Below the pieces are notes generated by a model. The model worked only from the letters and a program-made list of their open reading frames with translations, ran no database searches and was not told the origin of the DNA. A DNA stretch of 64,000 nucleotides, taken from contig NC_080046.1 of assembly GCF_012489685.1 (NCBI RefSeq), forward strand, positions 41,503,176 to 41,567,175, in the 5' to 3' direction. Shown here one piece after another: positions 23,196 to 34,440 of the stretch. The position numbers were made by a program, and so were the translations under genes. How positions within the stretch are numbered: the stretch's first letter is position 1; every line of letters starts with the position of its first letter. Source of the stretch: Lotus japonicus. Lineage: Eukaryota; Streptophyta; Magnoliopsida; Fabales; Fabaceae.

Positions 23196-24899
23196 AGTGG
23201 AAAATGAAAAAAAAACAAAAAAATTCTCACCTTTGAGAGAGAGAGGCCGAGAGCTTGAGGAGGAGGAGAGGAAAAGAAGATTTTCGCCGTTTCTTGCCCG
23301 ATCGTTTCGCCGTTCGTTGCTAATCGAAGACATCGAGGTATAGTTACTATCCCTCACTTCTGATCGTCAGATCTGTCGAATTTTTCTATGTTTTTCTGAG
23401 CTCAAAGTTTGGAGCTTTTTGTAAAACTGTCCAAATAAGCTGATTTCAGTGTCTAAACTTATTCCCTGCATGCTCCTGAGCGTGTTCTGCGGATTATATT
23501 TTGTCAGATGTCGACGAAATGCCGCCGGAATCAATTTTTGCACCAAATACCCATTTTTAAGCAAAGTCGCAACCTTTAAGCTGAAAACTATCGACTTGGC
23601 TTAGTGCTAGTAGGATTAATCGTCATAAACGTCGTTGTTGACGTCCCCATCCAATTTGTTTTTCAAAAAATCCAGTTTTGAAATTCTGAGCTAAAAATAT
23701 CGACCAAAATACCCCTGTGTTAGTTTTCGACCCGATAATTTTTCTGAGAGTTTCCCTGGCCTAGATATCGCCTAAGAATACCTAGGAATTGATTTAGATC
23801 GAAGAAAAAGTTCGAAAACCCTATTTTTGAGAGTGGCCGAAACCTATTTGTTAGGGTACCGTGTCCAAAAATAATTTTTGGGTCTCTATGACCTGAGTCA
23901 TTGCGTAGCATTTTCAATTGTCGAAATTTTGGCGCCGGTTTCGTGTCATTCCGAGTTCTGTAGCTCGAGTTATGCACGTTTTAGCGAATAAAGTGTTTTT
24001 GACAAAACCTGAATCGAGTCAAAACTCATCCATTCGGGGGAAGCCCTTCCATTCGTGCCTAAATGTTGTACTCTGAAGTTTCTTGAGCTTTGTCGAACAT
24101 TAGTTAGGATTGTTTCGACTGTATCGACTTGTGTTGATTCATTATTGCCTTGTTTGCTCAAAGGTTCAATTGTGGAAACTTTGGGATTGACTGAACAAGC
24201 TTGTGAGGGAGACCTACACCGCGAGACTGGAACAACTCGAGGTTAGGGCAACTTACTTGCTAGCTAATGCTACTAGGCGTCGATCAATTCGACTAGGTTA
24301 TTGTGTTGATATTGAATATTGCTTTGATTTTGATTACTGCTTGGAATTGAGAAAATGATTTCTGGAGGCTTCGGCCGAATGAACTTATATGAGACGTGTG
24401 TCTCCGTTTTCTGAGAGGCTTCGGCCGTTTACCGGTTTCTGTCTTATCGCTTTCTAGTGGACATGACAGGGTTATGTTTTGCAGCACTGCATTAATGTTT
24501 CATCGCTCAATAGAGCTTGATGTATTTGTGTTTATGATTAAATTGTGCTGACTATATTCGTGCATTTAATGCGACTTTCGAAGTGTGGATTACACTTATC
24601 TTTGTCATGGAAATGACGGGTTTGTATTGGGAATGTTTGATAGGTCGAACCAAGGTTCGAGCCTTTATTGTTTTAGGAATCGAGACCTTCCCGGGGAAAT
24701 TACCTGGGTTTATTGGGATCTTTGTACTTATAGAGTTTTGGAACAAAAGAGAAACGAAACTTGATTTCATAAAAGAAATTCATAATGCATTAACCAAAGA
24801 TAGAACATATTCAAATAGTAATAACAATTTCTTGGAAAAGACTTAGGATGTGAAAATGGTTTGGAAAACGGGAAGGATCGACAATCTAAGTGTGAGGAA

Positions 24900-25260
24900 A
24901 ACTTTGAGTGCGATAGCACCTTTTGTTTCTTTAGTGGTTTATCTAGCCATCCAAAGGATGAGCCAGGGATGATTGGAAAGTCCCCAAGTGCGAGTGCATC
25001 ATCTTTGCTCATTGAGCAGCCTTTTAGCCATCGAGCTGATGAGCTTGAGTAAATTGAAAAGTCATTGAGTGCGAGCAGCATTCCCCTTGTTCGTTGAACA
25101 ACTTATTTGACCATCGAGCTGGTGAGTCAAAGTAACTTGAAAAGTCACTGAATGCCATATGCATTCTTTTGCTCGTTGAGCAGTTTGGTTGGACATCGAG
25201 ACGGTGAGCCAAAGTGACTAGGAAAGTTACCAAGTGCGACTAGCACTTCTTTGTTTACCT
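24900..25260 (+). repeat. ~85-bp tandem repeats in inner solo LTR
   Basis: About four diverged units, each with ttgctc(g)ttgagcag, gccatcgagctg(g)tgagc and gaaagt(c/t)ac(c)aagtgcga-type phrases. Not seen at the same place in the outer LTR. Confidence 0.65.
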
Positions 25261-25384
25261 TAGGGTATTGTAGAGACAATGTACTCTAGCTAGACACGCG
25301 TACCTTGGTGAGGACGTTTCGTTGTTTGGCTAACCATATTGCATTCATGCATACATTCCTTGGAAAGTGTGCTGCTTTCCGAAG

Positions 25385-25545
25385 GGCGATCTCAGATCGG
25401 ACTTCATCGGAGCGAGATGCTTCATTGGAGCAAAATGTTTCACAGGAGCGTGCTGCTTCACAAGAGCGAGATGCTTTACAGAAGTGAGCTTCTTCATAAA
25501 AGCGAGGTGCTTTAGCGGAGCGAGATGCTTGGCTCGTCCCATCCA
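25385..25545 (+). repeat. ~22-bp tandem repeats in inner solo LTR
   Basis: Seven or so units of the form ggagcgagatgcttca (variants at 25410, 25428, 25450, 25470 and onward). This is the position where the outer LTR carries its hairpin array (27652-27849), so the same zone has been amplified with different units in the two copies. Confidence 0.65.
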
Positions 25546-26730
25546 TCGAGATGGTGACATTTTATCCGGATCATCTTTTGAGCATGACATTGCATTGGCA
25601 CGCCATGCACCTAACTATGCTTGTTGATGTTATTGTGATTTGTTGTTGATAAACATCGTTATATATATCTTGATGACTTTATGTTGATAAACATGCTATG
25701 TATCAACCTTAGGGTAGGCAATACATGACTTATATGTATATATACAACATATATATATACCCCATTTATCACATGTTGCTTGTATTATCTATTTTATTCC
25801 GTGAGTTGACCCTAGCGCCTTGGCTTTGTTTGTATGTTTGTATTTGGGCGGTCGGCCTGCTGCCAGGCGTCCGTCAGCCGGTTCGTGATGATTCGTTGTG
25901 CGGGAAAGACCCGGAGCGAAATGACTATTACTGAAGCTGTCGACGAGGACCCGGACTTCATGCCTGATCGAGGAAGGGTCGATGAAAGTAGTGTGGGATA
26001 TGGGTGGATTGAGTCTTTGAGTTGGTTGTTAGTGTCATAGCTCTGATTCGTCATTTGTACTTTTGGGACAGGGTAGTCTCCGACACGTTACTTTCGTGTG
26101 GTTCTCCGTAGTTGGGAATCCCATGGAGTAGTCGGTTGTAGAGGTCTAGAGGCGGCCATTGGGGGCTGACTATTCCTTTCTGTCACTTGTTTAATATTTC
26201 GAACTAATTATGCTTTCTGAAAACTTGTAAACCTTGCCGTCACTGGAGGACACTCGTGACGATGCTTTTAGTTACAGCAGGACTGTAATAGTATTGTATA
26301 TTAATCGCCGTTAATCGCGATTGGGATGAGTCTTTATTTCGACAAGTCTTTTTATTTAAACAAAACGAAAAAAAATACCTGTTTTCCACTTTATTTTATT
26401 TTTGAGTTACTAAAGTGACGCCCCCGAAATCGGGGTGTTACAGCTGCACTCCCATGTCACGCGCACTCGCAGTGACTCCAAAGTAGTGTGCCCGCAGGCA
26501 AATATATACAAACCAGTACTGTACGTGAAAGTATCAAAATACAGTCATCCAAGAGAAATGTCGGCACCCAAAAATGGCCTGAACAAAAGACCCCTATACT
26601 CCGACAGACTCTCTGTGATCCTCCTCAAAAGAACCACACAAAAAGCCACACATCGGGAACCTACCCTGTCCCAAAAAGTAAGACGATCAGAGCTCTACAC
26701 AAAAAAATGACGCTAGCCTAACCTACCCTC

Positions 26731-27438
26731 CTAGTCCAGCTCATAGCTCCTCCTCCTCCTCGTCGCTGCTCGGCGAGTAGCTTCCCCACTGCTCTCGGAG
26801 TCAGAGTCGGAATCCACCGTAATCATCTCGGTGTCCAAGTCCATGACCTCCCTCCTAACTGTCCTGCGCACCGTCCTAGTCGAGCCGGTCTCCACATCCA
26901 CCTCTCCTGTGAGAACATCCTCTTCCACCACCCTAACCAAGGGGTCCACACGATAGCCGTGCGGTGAAGAGAAAGAAAAGAGACGTGAGGCAGATGAGAC
27001 TACAGACTCCCTCCTCGGCCGCACAAGCCTAGAGGACGACGCCACGTCGGTAGGATCAATGGCAGTAGCAGGAGGTGGCGCAACAGGTGCAGCAACAACA
27101 GGCTCAATCTCCGCTGGGTCCTCGTCATCAGAAGATGAAGCAGGAGGTGGTGCAGGTGGTCCTCGACCAGAACCTGGTCCACAGTGAACTGAGGGCGGCA
27201 AGTCAAAGCTCAGCTCCATACGCCGTAGTACTCCTCTCGTCAAGCGTCCACGCTCATCAGTCCGGTCCTCCATGACCCTTCCCATGTACGTCGCTCGGTG
27301 ACCCGCAACATCGATCACCCAAGCGGTGGGGGCATCACGATCCACCAACTCATACCTGATCCCCCCCGAGGGAGAGACCATCGAGAACCAGTCGGCCATC
27401 GACATCTGGCAGCAGGCCGACCGCCCAAACACAAACAT
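26731..27438 (-). CDS. 235-aa ORF inside the outer solo LTR, unknown function
   Basis: An open frame on the LTR's own strand, starting MFVFGRSACCQ and ending RRRSYELD. I do not recognise a domain. The first ~60 residues look folded (WVIDVAGHRATYMGRV). The middle is Pro/Ala/Ser rich with acidic patches (SSSDDEDPAEIEP), and the C-terminal third has an acidic Ser/Asp run (VDSDSDSESSGE) before a basic end. The inner LTR keeps the MFVFGRSACCQ start at 25834 but diverges soon after and stops at 68 codons. The GC-rich composition contrasts with the flanking LTR. It may be a real LTR-encoded product, an exon, or chance; coding status is uncertain. Confidence 0.35.
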   Translation of the reverse strand: MFVFGRSACCQMSMADWFSMVSPSGGIRYELVDRDAPTAWVIDVAGHRATYMGRVMEDRTDERGRLTRGVLRRMELSFDLPPSVHCGPGSGRGPPAPPPASSSDDEDPAEIEPVVAAPVAPPPATAIDPTDVASSSRLVRPRRESVVSSASRLFSFSSPHGYRVDPLVRVVEEDVLTGEVDVETGSTRTVRRTVRREVMDLDTEMITVDSDSDSESSGEATRRAATRRRRSYELD

Positions 27439-27651
27439 GAAACCAAAGCCAAGGCGCTAGGGTCAACTCACGGAATAAAGTAGATATACACTCAACATGT
27501 GATATGGGGTATAGATATATATGTTGTTATATAAACATATAGATAATCCTAGCATGTTATGGCTCTAACAATGCCTCAATAAATCAAACAGCACACATTC
27601 CCAGTCAGAATGAATGTATGCGTGAAATGCAATCAATATGATCCGGATTAT

Positions 27652-27849
27652 GACGCGTTCCCGTTCGCCACAAGTGAAGCATTCCCGTTCTTCACTATGG
27701 ATGAACCATTCCCGTTATTCATCCTTGGTGAACCATTCCCGTTATTCACCGTATGATGAACCATTCCCGTTATTCATCATTAATGCATTGGTGAACCATT
27801 CCCGTTATTCACCAAAAGATGCACAGGTGAACCATTCCCGTTATTCACC
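27652..27849 (-). repeat. Array of short hairpin units with matching stem changes
   Basis: Six clear units plus one degenerate unit share the core attcccgtt inside inverted arms: 27673-27696 (AGTGAA/TTCACT), 27699-27724 (GGATGAA/TTCATCC), 27727-27750 (GGTGAA/TTCACC), 27753-27780 (ATGATGAA/TTCATCAT), 27788-27815 (TTGGTGAA/TTCACCAA) and 27826-27849 (GGTGAA/TTCACC). Arms change together while the loop stays fixed. Confidence 0.85.
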
Positions 27850-27935
27850 CGATTGATGCAATATGGTTAGCCAAACATCGAATCGTCCTCACCACACAAG
27901 CGTTTAGCTCAAACCCAATCTCAAAACAAACCCAA

Positions 27936-28055
27936 GAGTTAGTGTCGGTCAATACAACACAACTCGGAGTTTAGTGTCGGTCAATACAACACAACTCCAA
28001 CAATAAGAGAACCCAAGGGTTTAGTGTCGGTCAATACAACACAACCCCAACAACA
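27936..28055 (-). repeat. Three ~40-bp tandem repeats in outer solo LTR
   Basis: Three copies of ttagtgtcggtcaatacaac with flanking acaac(t/c)c(c/g), at about 27938, 27970 and 28020. Next to the hairpin array. Confidence 0.75.
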
Positions 28056-29485
28056 AGAGTACTTAAAGTACTCGGTGACTTTCAATCGTCACCGTAGCTC
28101 ACCTCAGTGGCTTTCCCCAAGTCCAAAACCCACAACAGAAGTCGACTTTTCCCCGTCTTTCGTAAATATTTTCCCCTTCAGTTTTCCTATGCTTAAACGT
28201 TAATAAAAATTGTTCCAATTCGAATTAGTCAGGTTATGAGTTTATTTCTCAAAGTCTAAGTTTCCCAAGTCTTTAGTTTTCGAAATTCTAATCATTCTAA
28301 TTTTCCAAAAACCCTCCAAAAGAAGTTTCCCGGGGAAAGTCTAAGTATTCCAACGAATGGCTAAGTCTCAAACCCCACATTTGAACTTGCCTAGGGTTGT
28401 TCATCCAACCCGAAATACCAACTTCAATCAGTTCAGAGGTTCCCCACTCCGAAGTCGCGTCAAACGCACAATTCAACAATATCACAATATCACAAGTTAT
28501 GGAAAAACATCATAACATCAACTCATCATCATAATCAACATCAGATAAAGCATAAGTCAAATTTATCGACGCCTATCATGCAGTCATAGCTAATAGTAAG
28601 TTGCCCTAACCTCGAGCTGTTCCAGTCTCGCGATCAAAGGTTCCTTCACTCAAATGCTCTGAAGATCCCAAAGTTCCTTCAACTAAACCTCGGAGAAAAA
28701 CAAAGCAGAATCCAAACAAAATCGATTAGTTCGATCACAATACAACTCACAAACGCTAGACAAAGCATTAAAGCTTCAGAATACAACAATCGGATATGAA
28801 AAGACAAGTTTTCGAAAACGAAACCCCCCCTCATAACATAGCTCTCGGCCAAAAGGGAAAAAGAGCTCCGGCTCTTTTCCTTCGATCAAATCTGTTTACA
28901 AGGTAGTTTAAGGGTAAACTAAGGCAAAGAAACTGTCGGAACAATTTTCGGACGATCGGATCAAAATACGACTGTTCAGGGGCGTTTTGGTCCAAAATAA
29001 AAGCTCAAAATCTCAAAGTTATCAGTTCGGAAAACAAATTTGACAGCAATGATCCTAACGACATCCGTAGCAACAAATCCTAAAGGCACGAAGTCAGATT
29101 ACGACTTTTCGACAATAAAGTTTCGAAATGTGCGACAAAAAAGGTTTTGAAACAGTTTTTCAGATCCTTGACAACTCGATCACAAACGGCGAATACTGAC
29201 GGAGTTTTTAGGCTCTTGGGCACGTAGGGAACATATCCCAACAGAGAAATCAGGAAAAACAGATAGTTTTACAAAAAGCTCAAAACTTTGAGCACAGAAA
29301 CGACTACAGAAAAGCAGTAGAAACGATGATCAGAGGTAAGAATCAAGCTAGTTACCTCGGTACCTTGAAGTAGGAACGAACTGCGCGAAGATCGGTCGAG
29401 TTTCGGCGAAAAATTCTTCTCCTCTCCTCCCCTTGAAGCTCGCGGCCTTAAAGAAAGAAAATGGGAGATATTTTGAATTTTTGAG

Positions 29486-29494
29486 CTATTTATA
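29486..29494 (-). promoter_or_regulatory. TATA box of outer solo LTR
   Basis: Minus-strand tataaatag, about 690 bp from the LTR start, matching the TATA box position in the inner copy. Probably the LTR promoter. Confidence 0.55.
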
Positions 29495-30605
29495 GGAAGG
29501 TGAAATCGCGGGAAAATGAAAATTTCGCGATTCCGATTTTTGTAGCACGTTCACCGAAGAATTCTAAGAGAGATTTTGGCGTCAGAATTCCAGAACTCAA
29601 AACAAATCTCAGACATTTGGGAAAAACGATATCTAAAATCCCAAAAGCGGTGTAAGTTAATCTATCCCGAAAAACTACTTTTTGCTGTGATGGTCAGACG
29701 AAAAAACTTTGTTCTGGAGAAAGATTGGAAACGTCGAAACAAATCTGGTTGCGCAGACGGAAACTTCGTTAGAAGTCTCGAATAGAAAAAGTCTTCATTC
29801 ACTGATTGAATTTAGGGTTTCGAAGCAAAGAAATTAGCGTCGTCGAACATCCAAAAAGTGAATACTATCGTGCGTACAGTCCAGGGTTCCGAAATGAAAC
29901 GCTGGTCGAAGGAAAAATAGAGAGAATCTTTAAATTTTCCAAGGATTCGAAATCTCACTTAAATGTTGCTCTAAAAGCGAAATTAGCCTATTCTGGACAC
30001 GCTCGCCATAAGGCAGGTGTGCAGACGCCTCGCACGAATTCCTACCGCGACTACGCAACATTCCTCAAGCAATTCCTGAACTTTCTTCTTCATTAATCTT
30101 TCTCAAACATCAAACTCCTGTCACGCTTACACTGATTCTACGCGTGAGTCGGAAATTAACTTGTTCTGCAAAATCAGGTCTTACATATGGGTTGGGTAGG
30201 GGAGGTCCAGGGATCGATTCCTGACGGGTGCAATTTATCTTTTCGATGTACCAAAAAAAAAACAACATATTTTCATGCACTAAATTAAAATATAGTAATT
30301 TTGGAAACAATCCTGCACAGTGCATAGTCCCATCCCATGAAATTTTTCCTATTTTGAGTACCTAGATTTATTTTATCGTTAAATAAAAACTGATAAGGTT
30401 CATTTTATAGTTGGAATATTACGCTTATTTAGTACCACAACCGTAGAAACCTAAAATAGTAATGAATCAATTGAAATCGCGGTAAGAAATTTTGCAGTAC
30501 ACGCGCTTTTCGCTCCACCGGGGGTTGGAAATTCACCAACAGTCCAACGTAGTACACTGTCTCTCTCTCTGTCACAACCTGTGTAGTACAACGCAAATTG
30601 ACTCG

Positions 30606-30612
30606 TATAAAT
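30606..30612 (+). promoter_or_regulatory. TATA-like box upstream of ZIP gene
   Basis: tataaat 55 bp before the ZIP ATG (30667), after a CT-rich run at 30561-30572. If used, the leader would be very short and would still contain the out-of-frame ATG at 30626. The stretch 30273-30600 otherwise shows no gene. Confidence 0.4.
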
Positions 30613-30666
30613 CCACCCCAACACCATGCCATTGCCATCTCCGTCGCCGTTCAAATCCTCTTCTCA

Positions 30667-32539
30667 ATGGCTCTCCCTCGCCGCATCCTCTTCTTCTCTG
30701 TTCTCTTCCTTTTCCTCTTCCTCTCTGTTTCCGCTCACAGCGGCCACCACGACGACGACGACGACGGAGACGCCGATGCCGACGGTGCTCCCGACTTACG
30801 CGCGAGGCCGTTGGTTTTGGCGAAGGTGTGGTGTCTGATTGTGATTTTCTTTGCGACGTTTGTGTCTGGGGTTTCGCCGTATGTGTTGAAGTGGAACGAG
30901 GGGTTTCTGGTTTTGGGGACTCAATTTGCTGGTGGGGTGTTTCTGGGAACTGCTATGATGCATTTTCTTAGTGATGCCAATGAGATGTTTGGTGATTTGA
31001 CTGAGAAAGAGTACCCTTTTGCGTTTATGTTGGCTTGTGCGGGATACTTGCTTACCAATCTTGTGGATTGTGTGATTTCATCTATTTTGGCAAAGTCTCG
31101 CCGTGGTGCTGATGTTGAGAGTCAAGGTATTGAGATTTCGATTGGTTGCTTGCTGGTTAAATTGTCATATTGAATTGTTTGCTTTTGAAAACCATGTTTT
31201 CTTTTTTCATGTTTTTGAACAGTAGATTAAATTAGGTGAGGAGATGATCAAAAATGTTTTTGAACAGTGTAATGGGATAAAATACTATAGTTTCATGAAT
31301 TTTAGACTGATTGGTTGAAGTTAGTTGTGTCTTCTGATCATGCAATTCCATTTGATTTTGAAAATCAGTTTTTTTTTCCTGCTCTTGAAGTGTGTTATTA
31401 GTTATTACTATTTGGGATGATATGATTGCAAGGAGCATGATTCTCCTTACATACTAAGATTACAATTTGCATGTACCCCATGTTTTTTGATAGAGATTTC
31501 AAGGTGTAAAGAAAGTTGCCTGTTATGATGATTGAATGCCAGAAAAGAAAACACTGTTTGCTTTATTTCTGTGTGATTGTTTGGGTGATAGTAAGCCAGT
31601 AGTTGACATCAGAATTTCCTTAGTATTGTACTGTACAGGATACTACATGTGTTGTTCTATAGTGGAAATTTTTTAGTTTGTCATCGCTATCTGAGAACAT
31701 AGATTTCGGAACGAAACCTTCTCTCCCGATTTCGTCTCATTCCCGGTTTCACCAATCAAATTGTGTCACGGTGGAATAGGGAATGAGACACTAGATGGGA
31801 ACTGAGATTCTTCATCCATAGATTTCGTGTATTTTCCACCCAAAGCTACTAATTTGAGCTAACGGAATATGCAATTCTGCTAGAGTTTTTCAAACACGCA
31901 CTTAACAAATATGAATCTGTATTTGAACATTCACCTTGTCTAACACAAAGCTACTTAATTTGTTTTCTGGTTGCAGGGGATGAGACAGGCAAAGAAAGTG
32001 GCAATGGTGTTACTTCCCAGTCACAACACCACTCAGGAAACCATCATGCTATTGTATCTGTGAGTTCACTTGGAGACACCATCTTGTTGATTGTTGCCCT
32101 GTGTGCTCACTCAGTATTTGAGGGCTTAGCAATTGGAGTTGCTGAGACAAAAGAAGATGCTTGGAAAGCTTTATGGACAATCTGTCTGCACAAGATATTT
32201 GCAGCCATTGCCATGGGAATTGCTCTCCTCAGGATGATTCCTGATCGCCCCCTAGTGTCTTGTGCAATCTATGCTTTTGCTTTTGCTATCTCCAGTCCAA
32301 TTGGTGTAGCCATTGGAATTATACTAGATGCTACAACACAAGGTCATGTGGCAGATTGGATCTTTGCTATATCAATGGGTCTAGCTTGTGGAGTCTTTGT
32401 CTATGTATCAATTAACCATCTATTGGCAAAAGGGTACGTGCCTCAGAAACCAACAAAGGTTGACTCAGCCTATTTCAAGTTTCTTGCTGTTGTGTTGGGC
32501 GTTGGAGTGATAGCGGTTGTGATGATTTGGGACACTTGA
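30667..32539 (+). CDS. ZIP-family zinc/iron transporter (ZIP2/ZIP11-like)
   Basis: Membrane transporter moving Zn2+ (possibly Fe2+/Mn2+) into the cytosol. Two exons: 30667-31126 and 31977-32539 (intron GT...AG, phase 1), 340 aa, a normal length for plant ZIPs. Residues 1-23 form a signal peptide ([18 protein letters not shown]), followed by an acidic, His-containing stretch ([17 protein letters not shown]). TM1-3 lie in exon 1, including [17 protein letters not shown] short variable loop has His residues (HHSGNHH). Exon 2 holds TM4-8 with the ZIP signature [11 protein letters not shown] and TM5 [11 protein letters not shown], whose His and Glu residues are the known metal ligands. A frame opening at TTG 30598 is not a real start. 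The out-of-frame ATG at 30626 opens a 70-codon frame overlapping this start and could lower translation. Subfamily call is by resemblance only. Confidence 0.92.
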
Positions 32540-32841
32540 AGTCATTCAGAAGCAAGGGTATTATAGTAGCTTAGTTCTGCTCTGGAAATTCCATGATATC
32601 TTTCTCTTTACCCCTACGCAAAATCTTTGTAAGATAGACAAATTGATTAATATTTACACGTTTTGCAAGATAGACAGTTGGATTTGTTTTTAGGACAAAA
32701 GTTACATACAATTTAATGTGTGTAATTTTTACCGTTGATCAAACGGTAGTTCAAGAAATTATCACAATAATAAAATATTAAGATTGTGGGTACTTGGTAG
32801 TGTTATTTTTATAAGCAACACTCAATATTATACTAAGGTAG
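32540..32841. other. 3' flank of ZIP gene, no feature
   Basis: AT-rich 3' UTR and intergenic sequence; a phrase tttgcaagatagaca occurs twice (about 32620 and 32662). Nothing else supported. Confidence 0.5.
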
Positions 32842-34190
32842 CGTTTGGTAGGTGGGAAGGGAACGGAACGGGACACATGAGTTCCGTTCTGTGTTTGTCA
32901 TGTTTTTAATATGGAATGGAACGGGACAAAAGACTCTAGGAACGAGACACTTTAGTTCCCTAAAAAAGGGTGGAACGGAAGGGAACGGAACAGAACACTC
33001 TCTTAAAAAATTTGCAAGTTAAAAAATATTCCTAATTTATATTTGATATTTTATGTATCTAAACAGTTTAAAATCACTTCTAAAATTGAAAGCACTTATT
33101 ATATTTGTAGAAAAAGTTAGATGAAAATCTACTTCAAAAAATCACTGAAAATTAAATCAATTATTTTTTCAAAAGTAAAATCACTTTTTGTAAGCAATGA
33201 TAAACGAGCCAATTAGAGTGCGTTTGATTCAACTTATTTTGGAAAAAAATCACTTTTTAATAAAAAAATCACTTTTAAAATAAAAAAATCAATTTTTTAA
33301 TCAAAATATTATTTTTTGTGTTTGTTTCAGGTGAAGCTGAAAACCGATTATTTAAAACAGTTACTTTATCTTATTATGAAAATCTATGATGATAGATGAG
33401 AGGAGATAATAAAAATGATTTTATTTGAGTAGTCAAACACGAATCAACTTAGTTAAAATAAAATCAATTATTTTTTCAAAAGTAAAATCAGTTTTTGTAA
33501 GCAATGATAAACCAACCAATTAGAGTGCGTTTGATTCAACTTATTTTGGAAAAAAACACTTTTTAATAAAAAAAATCACTTTTAAAATCAAAAAATCACT
33601 TGATAATCAAAATATCACTTTTTGTGTTTGTTTCAGTTGAAGCTGAAAACAGATTATTTGAAATAGTTACTCTAGCTTATCATGAAAATCTATGATGATA
33701 GATGAGAAAAGATAAAAAAAAATTATTTTAATTAGAGTAGTCAAACACGAATCAATTTAATTAAAATAAAATCAATTATTTTTTCAAAAGTAAAATAAGT
33801 TTTTGTAAGCAATGATAAACGAGCCAATTATAGTGCGTTTGTTTCAACTTATTTTGAAAAAATCACTTTTTAATCAATAAAATCACTTTTAAAATCAAAA
33901 AATCACTTTTTTTGTTTGTTTCAGCTGAAGCTGAAAATAGATTATTTGAAACAGTTACTTTAACTTATAATGAAAATCTATGATGATAGATGAGAGGAGA
34001 TAAAAAAAGTGATTTTAAATTGAGTTCAATTTGTTTTCATCAATCAAATATTAAACATGTAGGGTTATATGTGTAATTAAAATCATGGTTATGTTCTATT
34101 TACTTGGAGTTACCAAACACAACACACAGAACATTATTGTCCCGTTCCATCCTGTTTTGTCCCGTTCCGTTCTGTTCTGTCCTTGTTCTT
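32842..34190. repeat. TE-derived block with ggaacggaacgggaca motifs
   Basis: gcgtttggtaggtggg with ggaacggaacgggaca at the left (about 32845-32875) and inverted copies (tgtcccgttccgttctg) at 34138-34185 suggest a DNA-transposon remnant. The terminal order is not a clean inverted repeat, so I cannot set ends or a TSD. It surrounds a tandem repeat (33151-34020). Confidence 0.4.
33151..34020. repeat. Three ~305-bp tandem repeats
   Basis: Three units, each with atcaattattttttcaaaag, gcaatgataaac(g/c)a, agtgcgtttg(a/t)ttcaac and gaaaatctatgatgatagat, starting near 33151, 33460 and 33766. AT-rich, non-coding. Confidence 0.8.
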
Positions 34191-34440
34191 TGGATCACTT
34201 TTGAACTTGTTTACAAGAAATAGCGAACATGAAAAGGAAAGCCCCCCCCCACCCAATTGCTGAGCATGATAATTTGGATTTACAACACAAATTTTATATT
34301 TAAAGTATTTCAATTGTATATATGCTGTTACTAGACTTGGGTAGTTCATAACTCCATATTACAAATAATAATATTATTAATATTATTATTATTTTCATAA
34401 TTATGATAAAAGTAAATAACTGCATAAATCAAACAGATGT

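Larger units (their letters stand above)
22469..26442 (+). mobile_element. Inner solo LTR, 3,974 bp, plus strand
   Basis: Starts TGTGAGACC (22469) and ends GGGGTGTTACA (26442), flanked by gctgc on both sides (22464-22468 and 26443-26447). It is homologous along its length to the outer solo LTR but in the opposite orientation; both keep the TATA box, the tandem repeat zone and the region encoding MFVFGRSACCQ. It lies entirely inside the outer LTR near that LTR's 3' end. Confidence 0.85.
22295..30185 (-). mobile_element. Outer solo LTR, ~3.9 kb, minus strand
   Basis: On the minus strand it starts TGTAAGACC (30185) and ends GATGTTACA (22295), with tatgg directly on both sides (22290-22294 and 30186-30190). 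There is no internal region, so it is a solo LTR. It is split by an inverted copy of itself (22469-26442); minus that copy and its TSD it is 3,912 bp. The very long LTR and TGTAAGACC...TGTTACA ends suggest a Ty3/Gypsy giant-LTR family. No pol is present to prove the superfamily. Confidence 0.85.
22250..30258 (+). mobile_element. tRNA-derived SINE split by a solo LTR
   Basis: The left part 22250-22294 has an A-box-like tagctcaagtcgtaggagc. The right part 30191-30258 has a B-box-like ggatcgattcctg (30211-30223) and the tail cgatgtaccaaaaaaaa. The 14-bp repeat aaaacaacatattt flanks the outer ends (22236-22249 and 30259-30272). Without the insert, the SINE is about 115 bp. Its 3' end (atgtacc + A tract) resembles that of LINE-A, a possible mobilising partner. 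Confidence 0.8.

Noticed and set aside
22295..26442. ~80-bp inverted repeats suggesting a large TIR transposon
   Set aside because: They are the 3' ends of two inverted solo LTRs; TSDs tatgg and gctgc fit the LTR reading exactly.
27652..27849. CRISPR-like regular repeats
   Set aside because: Spacing is irregular, spacers are very short, there are no cas genes, and this is a plant LTR.
30598..30666. Longer N-terminus for the ZIP protein
   Set aside because: The frame opens with TTG, and the signal peptide starts at the ATG at 30667.
31232..31438. Gene in the ZIP intron (minus strand)
   Set aside because: No domain, AT-rich, fully within a well-supported intron.
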